From NCBI GenBank assembly GCA_036346375.1, contig CM070511.1:3224001-3288000 (forward strand): a stretch of 64,000 nucleotides of DNA, written 5' to 3'. This document shows, in pieces, positions 35,007-44,715 of the stretch. Position 1 is the first letter of the stretch. Every line of letters starts with the position of its first letter. The DNA comes from Guadua angustifolia (taxonomy: Eukaryota; Streptophyta; Magnoliopsida; Poales; Poaceae). A program made the translations under genes and the position numbers. The notes below the pieces were generated by a model. That model was not told the DNA's origin. It worked only from the letters and a program-made list of their open reading frames with translations, and did no database searches.

Positions 35007-35702
35007 ATGAGAACACAGTTGTACGTAGAGTGCGAGGGTGGCTACGCCACAAAGCTCTGGAAGGTGCTCCAAGTTTTGGGAGGTTTCGCCAAACCTACGT
35101 ATCAAGGCCGAAGTTGGATCGTCAATGGAGCCACAAGAGGAATGGTGTGCAAGCTTCTAATCTACGCCAGAGATGGTGAGAGAGCAAGCCAACCTATCAG
35201 TATCACAGTGAGAAGGGCCACTTGGGAGATCGGTATCCAGGAGGCATCGTGACTTACTCTATGGAGGATTTACTACGACTACTACTACGAGCTGGATGAC
35301 ATAGTGTTCAGACTCCACCCCATGGTTCGAGATGCTTGGCGTTCATACGTCACACGGAAGGAGGATGCTACTGCAGTGCACTTAGCATGATTTGCAGCTG
35401 CTCAAGAGGCTCATATCAGCGACACTGACATAGAATTAAGGATGGTTTATGAAGCGCTCAGAGTTGCGAAGAAGGAACTGCACGAGACTCGAGTAGCTTA
35501 CGAGGAGAGGATCATGGAGCTCGAGGAGGTATTACAGGAGGGAGGCTGCGCTACCCCATCATGATCAGAGGAGATGAAGTCTGAGTTCGAGGAGCCGGAA
35601 GCGTCACCGATTATGGACACCGAGATCGATTCAGGCCAAAGACACCGGCCTGGCCAAAGGTACCCACCAGGAAGTTCCTATGGGGGATGGCTCGAGGAGT
35701 GA
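35007..35702 (+). pseudogene. Element B: 231-codon ORF upstream of gag, function unknown
   Basis: One frame runs from ATG 35007 to TGA 35702 and is broken only by three in-frame TGA codons (after QEAS, after TAVHLA, after ATPS). At least the second fits a CGA-to-TGA change. The N-terminal half (YATKLWKVLQVLGGFAKPTY, GMVCKLLIYARDG, ITVRRATWEIG) looks like a compact alternating alpha/beta domain. The middle is tyrosine-rich (IYYDYYYELDD), and the C-terminal half is a charged helix likely to form a coiled coil (LRMVYEALRVAKKELHETRV), ending in PPGSSYGGWLEE. It lies between the primer-binding site and gag in the same orientation. I do not recognise the family. A distant double-stranded RNA-binding-like fold is only a guess. 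Element C retains just its ends. Confidence 0.7.
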
Positions 35703-35983
35703 AGAGACTTAGTTTAAGTTGAGACTCAAAGTAGTGAGTCGCGTCGATAGAGTAGTCTTACCCAAATGTAATAGACGTTAAGGTTGAGTGTTTAGTTTGG
35801 ATTTTATTGATTGCTGAGTGTGCAGTATGCGTTGCAAAACTTTTAGGCTTTTGTAAGCAACCATACCAAGTTAATTAATAAAAGTATTAAAGTTTTGGGT
35901 TTAACCTATTTCCCCCGCTTAGGGATTCTTGCATCTTATTTGTGCTATTTCTATCTTCCCTAACCCAAGCAACAACCAAGCAG

Positions 35984-37319
35984 ATGGTGAACACTCGTGG
36001 AAACAATGGTGCTTCAGAAAGTGGTCTTCGCCGGAATGATGAGGTTAATGATGGAACACCATTGCAGCTAGCACCGCCAGTAGATATACAAAACTTGGGA
36101 GCTTTCATAGCAGCACAGACACATCTTATGTAAACCATGATGCAGCAAATGCGGAATATGAACAATCAAGCTGCAGGCAACAACAACGTGCCTCAAGGCA
36201 ATAATGGGCAGCGCTCTCATTCTAAGTTGTCAGATTTCATGAGAACACGTCCTCCGACATTCTCAGGCAACGCTAACCCTTTGGAGGCCGATGATTGGTT
36301 GAGAACCATTGAGAGAAAGTTGCACATTATGCAGTGTGCAGGCAATGAGAAGGTGTTGTATGCTTCACACCAATTAGAAGGAACTGCCGCAGAGTGGTGG
36401 GAGAACTATTGCGCAGCACACGAAGCCCCACAGAGATTACTTGGGAAGAGTTTTCAGCGGCTTTCCGTCAGTACCATGTGCCTGAAGGAATGATGGACCT
36501 TAAGAAGAAAGAGTTTAGGGCTCTGAAACAAGGAGGCCAATCAGTGGCAGAATACCTGAATAAGTTTACCCAGTTGGCACGATATGCACCAGAGGATGTG
36601 GCCACAGATAAGGCTAGACTGTCCCGTTTCTTGAAGGGTTTAACTTCTGGATTACATGTGGGACTAATCACCCATAATTTCCCCGATTTTCAAGAGTTAG
36701 TCAATAAAGCTTTGATCCTTGAGGATAAGCGCAAGGAATTGGGTGAAGATTGTAAGCGCAGAATGGCTAGTCAAGCCGGACGGCCTACTCAGTTCAGGTT
36801 AAGGATGTCACCCCAGCAGTTTGGAAGGATCCAGCCACAATTGCCAGGCAAGACATCAGCTTCATCATCTCACCCCACTAACCAGAATTTTCAAACACCA
36901 AGACTGAGGGCAATGCATCGGCAGAAGTCAAGCGATCATTTGTCAAGAAATATTTTTCTTGCAATGAGCCAGGACATTTTGCCAATAAGTGTCCGAAGAA
37001 GGGGAATATTACTCTAGTTCATCTCAACTTGGGTACTACCCCAGCTAAAGCTCCAGTGACAGGAAGTAATCGAGTACCAGTACAGTCAGGAGCATCGCCT
37101 CAAACGACGACTCGTGGGAGGGTCAATCACATCACGACAGATGAGGTCCAGGACGCCGTGAAAGTTGTGCTGGAGATACCCGACGTTGACACCGCCACTG
37201 GTTCGCAAGAAGATGACTCTCTCTTCGCTAACCAAAATCAGGAAAGCGAAGATGGCTATCCGAGAGCCTGCGATCCTCCGTTCGATATCTGTGGTGAAGG
37301 CGGTGAAGAGGAGGATTAG
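35984..37319 (+). pseudogene. Element B: gag with acidic tail
   Basis: ATG 35984 (MVNTRGNNGASESGL). A TAA at about 36131 interrupts it, and frame changes occur near 36430 and 36895. Domains follow the order in element C: N-terminal glutamine/methionine-rich stretch, gag core (MRTRPPTFSGNANPLEADDW, EGTAAEWWENYCAAH, KQGGQSVAEYLNKF), zinc knuckle and then RGRVNHITTDEVQ. The first cysteine of the zinc knuckle is tyrosine here (YFSCNEPGHFANKC). The frame then enters the same acidic tail as in C (EIPDVDTA, YPRACDPPFDICGEGGEEED) and ends at 37319, with no protease following. Confidence 0.9.
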
Positions 37320-37518
37320 TCAGACGTCTAAAATCGCGTTTCATTCCCGTTCTTGCTTCGTCTAAAGTAGTTGTTAGTTTAATGTTCCCGTTGCTGTATG
37401 ACCCATGGGTCCAACTTTTGTAATAATGGGATGTGACGTGTAGTACTCTGAATTTATTATTTAGTTACCGCCTAGTTATGGTCCATGCTGCTATGATCTG
37501 TGCGTACCAGCTATTGAC
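37320..37518 (+). other. Element B: unknown segment between gag stop and RT remainder
   Basis: About 200 bp without an open frame, homologous to 28241-28455 of element C. It looks like an untranslated region (AT-rich, with TTTTGTAATAATGGG), ends next to CTAGCTTACTTCATGAAC and then RT resumes. Protease and the N-terminal RT motifs present in D and G are absent. Confidence 0.75.
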
Positions 37519-39896
37519 CTAGCTTACTTCATGAACATGATGAATAAAGTATTCATGGAGTACTTGGATAAATTTGTGGTTGTCTTTATAGACGATATCC
37601 TTGTGTACTCCAAATCGGAAGAAGAGCACGCAAAGCATTTGAGATTGGTTTTGGAGAAGTTGCGAGAACAACAGTTGTACGCCAAATTTAGTAAATGTGA
37701 CTTTTGGAAGGAGAAGGTGGAATTTCTTGGCCATGTAATGACAGCCAAAGGAGTTGCTGTGGATCCAAGTAAAGTGGAAGCTGTATTACATTGGGAGCAG
37801 CCAAAGATGGTTACCCAAATCCGTAGTTTTCTGGGAATGGCGGGATATTATCGTCGATTCATAGAAGGATTCTCGACGATTGCGAGACCTCTTACGCAAT
37901 TGTTGAAGAAAGAAAAGAAGTTCGCATGGACGCCAGAGTGTGAGGAAAGTTTTCAGGAGTTAAAGAAGCGGTTAACATCTGCACCTGTGTTAGTATTGCC
38001 GGATGTGCAGTGCAGTTTTGATATGTACTGTGATGCCTCGAGACAGGGTCTTGGTTGTGTGTTGATGCAGAATGGCAAGGTAGTGGCATACACATCAAGG
38101 CAGTTGAGGCCACATGAAGGAAATTATCCGACGCATGATCTAGAGTTAGCAGCCGTAGTGCATGCTTTGAAGATATGACGTCATTATCTCATTGGAAATA
38201 GATATGAGATATATACGGACCATAAGAGTTTGTAGTATATATTCACCCAGTCAGATCTTAATATGAGACAAAGGAGGTGGCTAGAATTGATTAAAGATTA
38301 CAACGTTGGAATCCATTATCATCCTGGGAAAGCCAATGTGGTGGCTGACGCCTTGAGTCGTAAAAGCCACAGTGTAAACGCAATAGAAGTCAGCAAACAA
38401 CCGAAGTTGTGTGAGGAATTTTAGAAGTTGAGATTAGAAGTTGTGCCGCAAGGATTCTTAGCTACTTTAGAGGTAAAGCCAACCCTAGAGGATCAAATTA
38501 GAGAAAGGCAGGGTAAAGATGAGAAGATTAGCAGGATTAAGTCTAAAAAGGAAGAGGGCTTAGCCGAAGATTTCTCTATAGATGAGCAAGGAACTCTATG
38601 GTTTAAAGGTCGAATTTGTGTGCAAAATGAGAAGGAACTTAAACAACTGATTCTTGAGGAAGCCCACGATTCTAAGTATTCTATTCACCCCGGAAGTGCC
38701 AAGATGTATCAGGATCTTAAGAAGAGATTCTGGTGGCCAAGTATGAAGCGTGAAGTAGCAGAGCATGTTGCCTTGTGTGATGTGTGCCATAGGGTAAAGG
38801 CAATGCATCAAAAGCCCGCTGGACTATTACAGCCATTGAAAATTTCGGAATGGAAATGGGAAGAGATTGGTATGGATTTTATCACGGGATTGCCCAAGAC
38901 TCAGAGAGGTTATGATTCCATATGGGTCATCATTGATCGGTTGACAAAAGTTGCTCACTTCATCCCAGTAAAGACGACCTATTCTGGGGATCGATTGGCA
39001 GAATTATATATATCAAGAATTGTATGTTTACATGGTGTGCCTAAGAAGATTGTATCGGACCGAGATACCCAATTTACCTCAAGGTTTTGGGATAAATTGC
39101 ATGAAGCAATGGGATAAATTATCATCCGCAGACCGATGGTCAGACAGAAAGAGTAAATCAGATTTCGGAGGATATGTTGAGGGCATGTACGATATCATAT
39201 GCTGCATCTTGGGATAAATGTCTACCATATGCAGAGTTCAGTTATAACAGTAGCTATCAGGCTAGTTTGCAAATGTCGCCATTTGAAGCCCTATATGGTC
39301 GTGCTTGTCGTACCCTGTTAAATTGGAATGAAACGGGGGAGCGTTCAGTGTTTGGGCCGGAGTTGCTCAGAGAGGCTGAGGAACAAGTTGCCAGGATCAG
39401 GGAAAGACTAAAAACAGCACAGTCAAGATAGAAGAGTTATGCCGACAATTGCCATCGAGAACTGAGTTTCGAACCCAATGATTTCGTGTATCTCAAGGTT
39501 ACTCCCCTTAAAGGTGTGAAAAGGTTCCAAGTCAAAGGGATACTTGCACCTAGGTATGTCGGACCATTTAAGATCCTGAGCCGCCGAGGAGAGGTTGCGT
39601 ATGAGTTGGAGTTGCCCTAGTCATTAGCAGGAGTTCATGATGTGTTCCATGTGTCGCAACTTAAGAAATGTCTCAGAGTGCCAGCAGAGCAAACGCCGTT
39701 AGAGGCTATCGAGTTGCAAGAGGACCTGACCTACAAAGATCAGCCGATTAAGATTTTAGACGTAATGGAGAGCAGGACCAGAAATAAGTCTACTCGCTTT
39801 TGCAGAGTTCAATGGAGTAATCATTCAGAAAATGAAGCAACCTGGGAGCGTGAAGAAGATCTAAAGGAAGAATTCCCAAACCTATTCTCTAGTTAG
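37519..39896 (+). pseudogene. Element B: truncated RT, RNase H, integrase, chromodomain
   Basis: RT resumes at YFMNMMNKVFMEYLDKF and keeps the catalytic FIDD (about 37588-37599), thumb and RNase H to 38175. There HALKI is followed by TGA, the stop shared with element C. Further stops lie at 38232 and 38422. Integrase (about 38428-39431) has the zinc finger, MDFITGL and VSDRDTQF. A deletion near 39113 removes the NFSTAYHPQT region and shifts the frame. The frame is restored at 39174, with later stops at 39429 and about 39618. The chromodomain (TRFCRVQWSNHSENEATWE) closes the gene at 39896. Not functional. Confidence 0.92.
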
Positions 39897-39924
39897 CCCT
39901 AAATCTCAGGGTCGAGATTCCGTT

Positions 39925-39935
39925 AAGGGGGGAGG
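39925..39935 (+). other. Polypurine tract of element B
   Basis: AAGGGGGGAGG, two bases before the 3' LTR start TGTACCATCCC. Confidence 0.92.
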
Positions 39936-39937
39936 TT

Positions 39938-42900
39938 TGTACCATCCCAAATTTTGAATATTAAATTATTTAATATTATTTTATTGCAATTTATGATTTT
40001 TGTGAATTTTCTGGAATTATTTGGATTTTTTGAGATTTATTGGAATTATTTTGAATTAAAACATATTGCCTTTTGTCAAGAAATAATTATAAAAAGAAAA
40101 GTTTAAAATAAAGTTTTGCCAAAAGTATTTTATTTAAGTCCAGAAAGTCTCAATGTATTTTTGACATTTTTCTTGGAATTTTTAGAGTATTTTTACTACC
40201 CTAAATAAATTAATTTATTTTCTCAGATTATTTTAAATGGAAAAACCCCGGAAAATCCCTGTGACCAGTAACGGGCCGCAACCCATCATTGTGCGGACCG
40301 CCGGTGGAATCGGGAGGGTTTACGCGTGCCGTTGGATTAAAATCCAACGGGCTTCATCAAGCCGCGTCGCCAGCCATCGCGCGCCGTTGGATTAAAATCC
40401 AACGGGCTTCATCAAAGCAGTAAGTCATAAACCCTAGCCTTGGTGGCCGTCGGATCTTCATCGTGCGGTGGATAAAAGCACATACCGATTCGGATACCTA
40501 CGTTCTATCCGGGTCGTCGGATTGAGATCGCACGGTTGTGGGTCATCGTGCCCGAGCCGAATTCGTCGCCGCCACCGTAACAGTTCCGGACTCCGCCGCC
40601 GCCAAGCTTTCCGAGTTTACGCGCCACCGCCGGGTATTTAAGGTCCGGGGTACTCCTCCGAGGATCCTCACAAGTCGTTGCGTCGTTTCCCTGCTGCATT
40701 GCCGCCGGAAGGTCACCAGAGAAGCCGAGGGAGCTCGCCGGAGTTGCCGAGTGGGTTCCGCCGTGTTTCCTCATCGCTAGGAGACTCTTCCACTGATTCA
40801 AGACCGAATCTGAGATCCCTTCATTGCGCCGCGCCTGTTCCGCCGATTGTTGGTCACCGGAGAGCACCGGAGCGCCGCCGGGAGCGTCGTCTTCCCCAAG
40901 TCCGGTAGCCTTGCACCGAGATCGGGAGATCCTAGCCGTTGGATCGTCTGTGGACGCTGAGGATTCGCCCACATCGCTTCGGGGAGCAGTAAACGCCTCG
41001 GGTGAGTTCTTCGCCGTTGGATTAAAATCGTATGGTCAGGGATGCGCGACGTCATTTAAGTGCACAGTAAACGGCTCGGGTAAGTAATAGCTGTTAGATT
41101 AGAATCGGGTGGCTGTAGTTTAGCCACGTCGGTGATTAAATAGGAATCATTGGATCGGTTTTAGACAGTCTAGATCTTGCCGCATGTCGTCCGTACAGCC
41201 CGGGGCGGGAAATTCGTATTTTCCTTTATAAAAATAATTCGGTTAATTCGGATTTTCTGATTTTATGGATTTTTCAGGAATTTGAAACTTCCGAGGGCTC
41301 GTTCTCCCTCATACGAACTCCGATTGAGGTGATTAAAATTCCTAAAAATTTTTAAAATTGAGATCTATCTAATGGTGATTTTTATTTGAATTTTTGAGTT
41401 CATTTATTTTTATTCTTGGTGTTTATTTTTTATTTCTTCTCGATTCGCGTAGACGTTGAATTGTGCGAGACTTCGGAGGAGGAATTTGCAACTCAAGGAC
41501 AATTTTTTGATCAAGATCAGGAGCTTAACCAAGGTAAGTTGTGCTTTGATCATGTTGCACCCATGTTAGGAAAATTACTATTTTGTTTTAAACTATATTG
41601 CATGTTATTTCACTCGTACAAATGATTTCCACTTAAATTGGGATTTAGATATTGTACCCTTTGAATTACACCCTACCTTGTTATTTGTCTGTCATAATCC
41701 ACTTGTCATCTTAAGTTGGTTCACTATAGTTGGTTAATAATGAAATCAACATGGATGGTTAGATTGAATTAGATGCTTAGCCATGCTACGTTATCACATG
41801 TACATGAAATACTGATTATTAATCTTGACTAATGGAATATGGAACCATGATATGAACTTGTGTGTCATGTGTGGTCACACGATGAGATTGAGTTGTTGTG
41901 GTGAGGAGGTCACGCAACGATGTTGAATTGTGTAGCATGTGATGCTTGGTAATCAACCGGGTTTGGTAATCACTTTGATTGAAACAAGTGGCAAGGGCAA
42001 GTGTGCTAGGGTGGGCCCGATGGGCAAGGGGTATGTGCAAGTCTTGTTTTAATCAACCCTAAGGACTTAGCCTTGTGAGCCTTTGACCTGAGTCAATCAT
42101 GCAACCACATGTCTGTTATGGGGCAGCCTAGCTGAATAATTTGCAAAGTCTTAGCTTGAGTACTATCGTGGTGCTGTAAAGTTCGTGTGGAGGTAACCAG
42201 TCCTCGCACGTGGTGGCTCACATGGCGCAAGAGGGGGCCCTGGGTGTGGTAACCAGTCCTTCTAGTGTTGAAACCTTAGCGGGTAGTACTGAGTTAAGAG
42301 GATGCATTGTAAAGGCTTTGTTATAATCATTCGCCTGTGTGGTGCATGGTTGTATCATGTAGGTAAAGTGCATAACCTCTGCAGAGTGTACAAACTATTC
42401 GTATAGCCGTGCTCACGGTATTGAGCAATGCTCGGGAATTACAGTCAAGGGATAGTTAATTAAAACTGGACAACTGGATGGGATGGCAGGATGCCATGTG
42501 GATAATGGAACTTGGATTTAGGATGGAAACTTGGTTTACATGAGAATCACTGAATCTATTACTTGTTATTATTGTTTTACTGTCTTTTCAATCTATGTAA
42601 TGTATGCGCTTTCAAATGCTACTTTCTGCAATTGAACCATAAGCCTTCCTTCGGAATAAGCCTGCATATAGCTATGATAGGATTGCATTCTGTGCACAAC
42701 TTATTGAGTGCTTTTGTACTCACCCTTGCCTTCAACAACAAACAACAGTGGGGGAATCTTCACTTGAATTGGAGGAGGATTTTCAGGTGGACACGAGTCA
42801 CTAGGCCAATCCTTGTTAGTCACCTGTGGTGTGCTGATGGGACATCTACGTCTTTTGCTATATTTTCCGCTGCACTTGTTTAAGTTTACTTCCGCATTGC

Positions 42901-43090
42901 CCATGTGGCAGAATAATGTAAGTGATCATAAGATCATACACTAGTTATATTAAATAAATGAGTTCTTGTTATTCTTATCGTTGTGTATGATTTGATGCTT
43001 ACTGATGTTAAGCTGTGTGCACTAGCGTTGATCCTGGGACTAGTTCGGTAAAACACAGTGGATTCGAATTGGTGAATTCGGGTCCTTACA
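39938..43090 (+). repeat. 3' LTR of element B
   Basis: 3,153 bp from TGTACCATCCC to GGTCCTTACA. The 5' copy starts TGTAACATCCC. Numerous substitutions and small indels distinguish the two copies, more than between the two LTRs of element C. That fits B being older than its insert C. No gene is seen in this stretch. Confidence 0.93.
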
Positions 43091-43471
43091 GCTGTCCTTC
43101 CGTCCGAACTATCGTTCGGTTCGCCACGCGTCTCAGCGTTCAATGAGGAAGGATAAGAAGACCACCTCGGTGAAGATGTCAACCTTCTGGAAGAGGTGCG
43201 CAACCGGGCGGATTTGCATACCGCCCGGTACCAGCAAAGTCTCAGGCGGTATCATACCACCCGGGTCTGCGAGAGAACACTTGTAGTTGGCGACCTGGTC
43301 TTGCGTAAAATCCATACGCATGCCGGGCTCCACAAGCTGTCTCCCCGATGGGAGGGCCCCTTTAACGTGGTCTCAGTATCTCTACCCGGGGCAGTCCGGA
43401 TGGCCACTGAGGACGATCAAGAGCTGGCCAACTCCTTCAACGTGGAGTTGTTGCGAAAGTTTTACCCCTAA
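43091..43471 (+). pseudogene. Element A: integrase C-terminal region
   Basis: Continues the frame cut at 21186. After short disruptions it encodes RYQQSLRRYHTTRV, LVVGDLVLRKI, GLHKLSPRWEGPFNVVSV, PGAVRMATEDD and NSFNVELLRKFYP, then a stop at 43471. This is the standard ending of Tat-type Ty3/gypsy polyproteins (GPF/Y-like module, no chromodomain). Confidence 0.9.
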
Positions 43472-44715
43472 AAAGCTGTAAGTTCCCAGTGGTTCGCTTT
43501 GATCGGTAGTACGGGTGAGTTTTCCCCCGGCTGATCGGCGACTAGTGGTGGTTAGCATAGTTGTTTACCTTAAGAGCTTTTGCTTTAATCTCCTTGCTTG
43601 TCCCCTGGTGGATAGCCTTTCGCGGAGGTGTCATGTGTTCCGGTGGTATGGCTGCTCCTTGTCGATACGTGATGACACCCAGCATTCGCGTCGTGCCCGG
43701 AATGGTGACCAGGAGCGCGAGTGTGGCACGGTGGCTCAAACGCGGCTCGCACACCTCGAGTCAGCTCCATGAAGCACCGTTGGCTGTAACCGCGAGCACC
43801 GCAAGCCCAATACCCCTCCTAGGAACCTGCTCCTATGCCACGCAACGCCGCGGGCTAATCCCACGTCACAAGAGCCTAAGTTCCAAAGAAAGGGACCGTG
43901 ACATACCCGCGCAAGGACTTGCGTCCTTTAATATGTTTTCTGCATGCTTTGCACAATGCTTACCTGTGCTTTCAGTAGCCATGCGTAATCGCAGATGAAG
44001 TGCTGGAGCGCCTGTAACTCAAGCATCCAAGGTAACCCCGTGGCAGCCGGGCGAGCAGGTAGGCGGTCATGCCCTGCCCGCCGGGTGAGAGGCCCACGTG
44101 GCCCCCTGGCAAGTGGGCGTGCGATCATGCCCTGCTCACTTGGTGAGAAGCCCACGTGAGGGTCCAGCGAGCAGGTAAGCGACCATGCCCTGCCCGCCGG
44201 GCAAGCAGGTGGGCGACCACGCCCTGCTCGCCAAAGTGTTGGCCTCCGTGACCAGTCCAAGGGTTGGTCGCCCAGTGGCCTATAGTAAAGATAAGTTGTT
44301 TGCTTTAACAGTACCAACTTATTTTCGTATTTGCATCCCGTTGGGTTGAATTATGCGTGGCTGTCACTAGCTCTGGTAACCTGATGGCTCCTCGCTGATA
44401 AAAGGAAACGCCCAGCGTTTGTGTCGCAACGAGGGGTGACTGGGAGTGTGAGTGTGGCACGGTGACTCAAATGCGGCTCATACACCCAAGTTAGCTCCCT
44501 GAAGCACCGCTGGCTGTCTCCGCGAGCACCGCAAGCCCGATACCGCTCCTGGAAGCTCGCTTCCTTGTTGCGCAATGCTACGGTCAGTTTCCAAGAGCTT
44601 ACGGTAATATAAGTTCCAAAAGGACAGGAGTCAGTGACACCCTCGCGCAGAAACCTAAGACTTTGCTTGTCTACATTCTGCATGTTCTACATAATCCCTG
44701 TTCGCATTATTGCAA
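43472..44715 (+). repeat. Element A: 3' noncoding region with direct repeats
   Basis: Two copies of a unit about 735 bp apart: 43668-43935 matches 44400-44680. Shared landmarks are GAGTGTGGCACGGTG, GAAGCACCG[TC]TGGCTGT and CGCGAGCACCGCAAGCCC. Between them (44040-44235) are short GC-rich tandem units related to those in the LTR of the element. Repeat-rich 3' untranslated regions are known in Tat elements. ORFs here are not supported. Confidence 0.75.

Larger units (their letters stand above)
21187..43090 (+). mobile_element. Element B: non-autonomous Tekay-type chromovirus
   Basis: Ends are TGTAACATCCC and GGTCCTTACA. The flanking duplication GCTAT (21182-21186) and GCTGT (43091-43095) differs by one base, and removing B rejoins the integrase of element A as ...GAAGCTGTCCTT. 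The element has a 5' LTR (interrupted by element C), a primer-binding site at 34813, an unusual ORF upstream of gag, gag, a replaced protease/RT segment, pol from the RT catalytic motif onward, a polypurine tract and a 3' LTR. Without element C it is about 11.4 kb. Confidence 0.92.
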
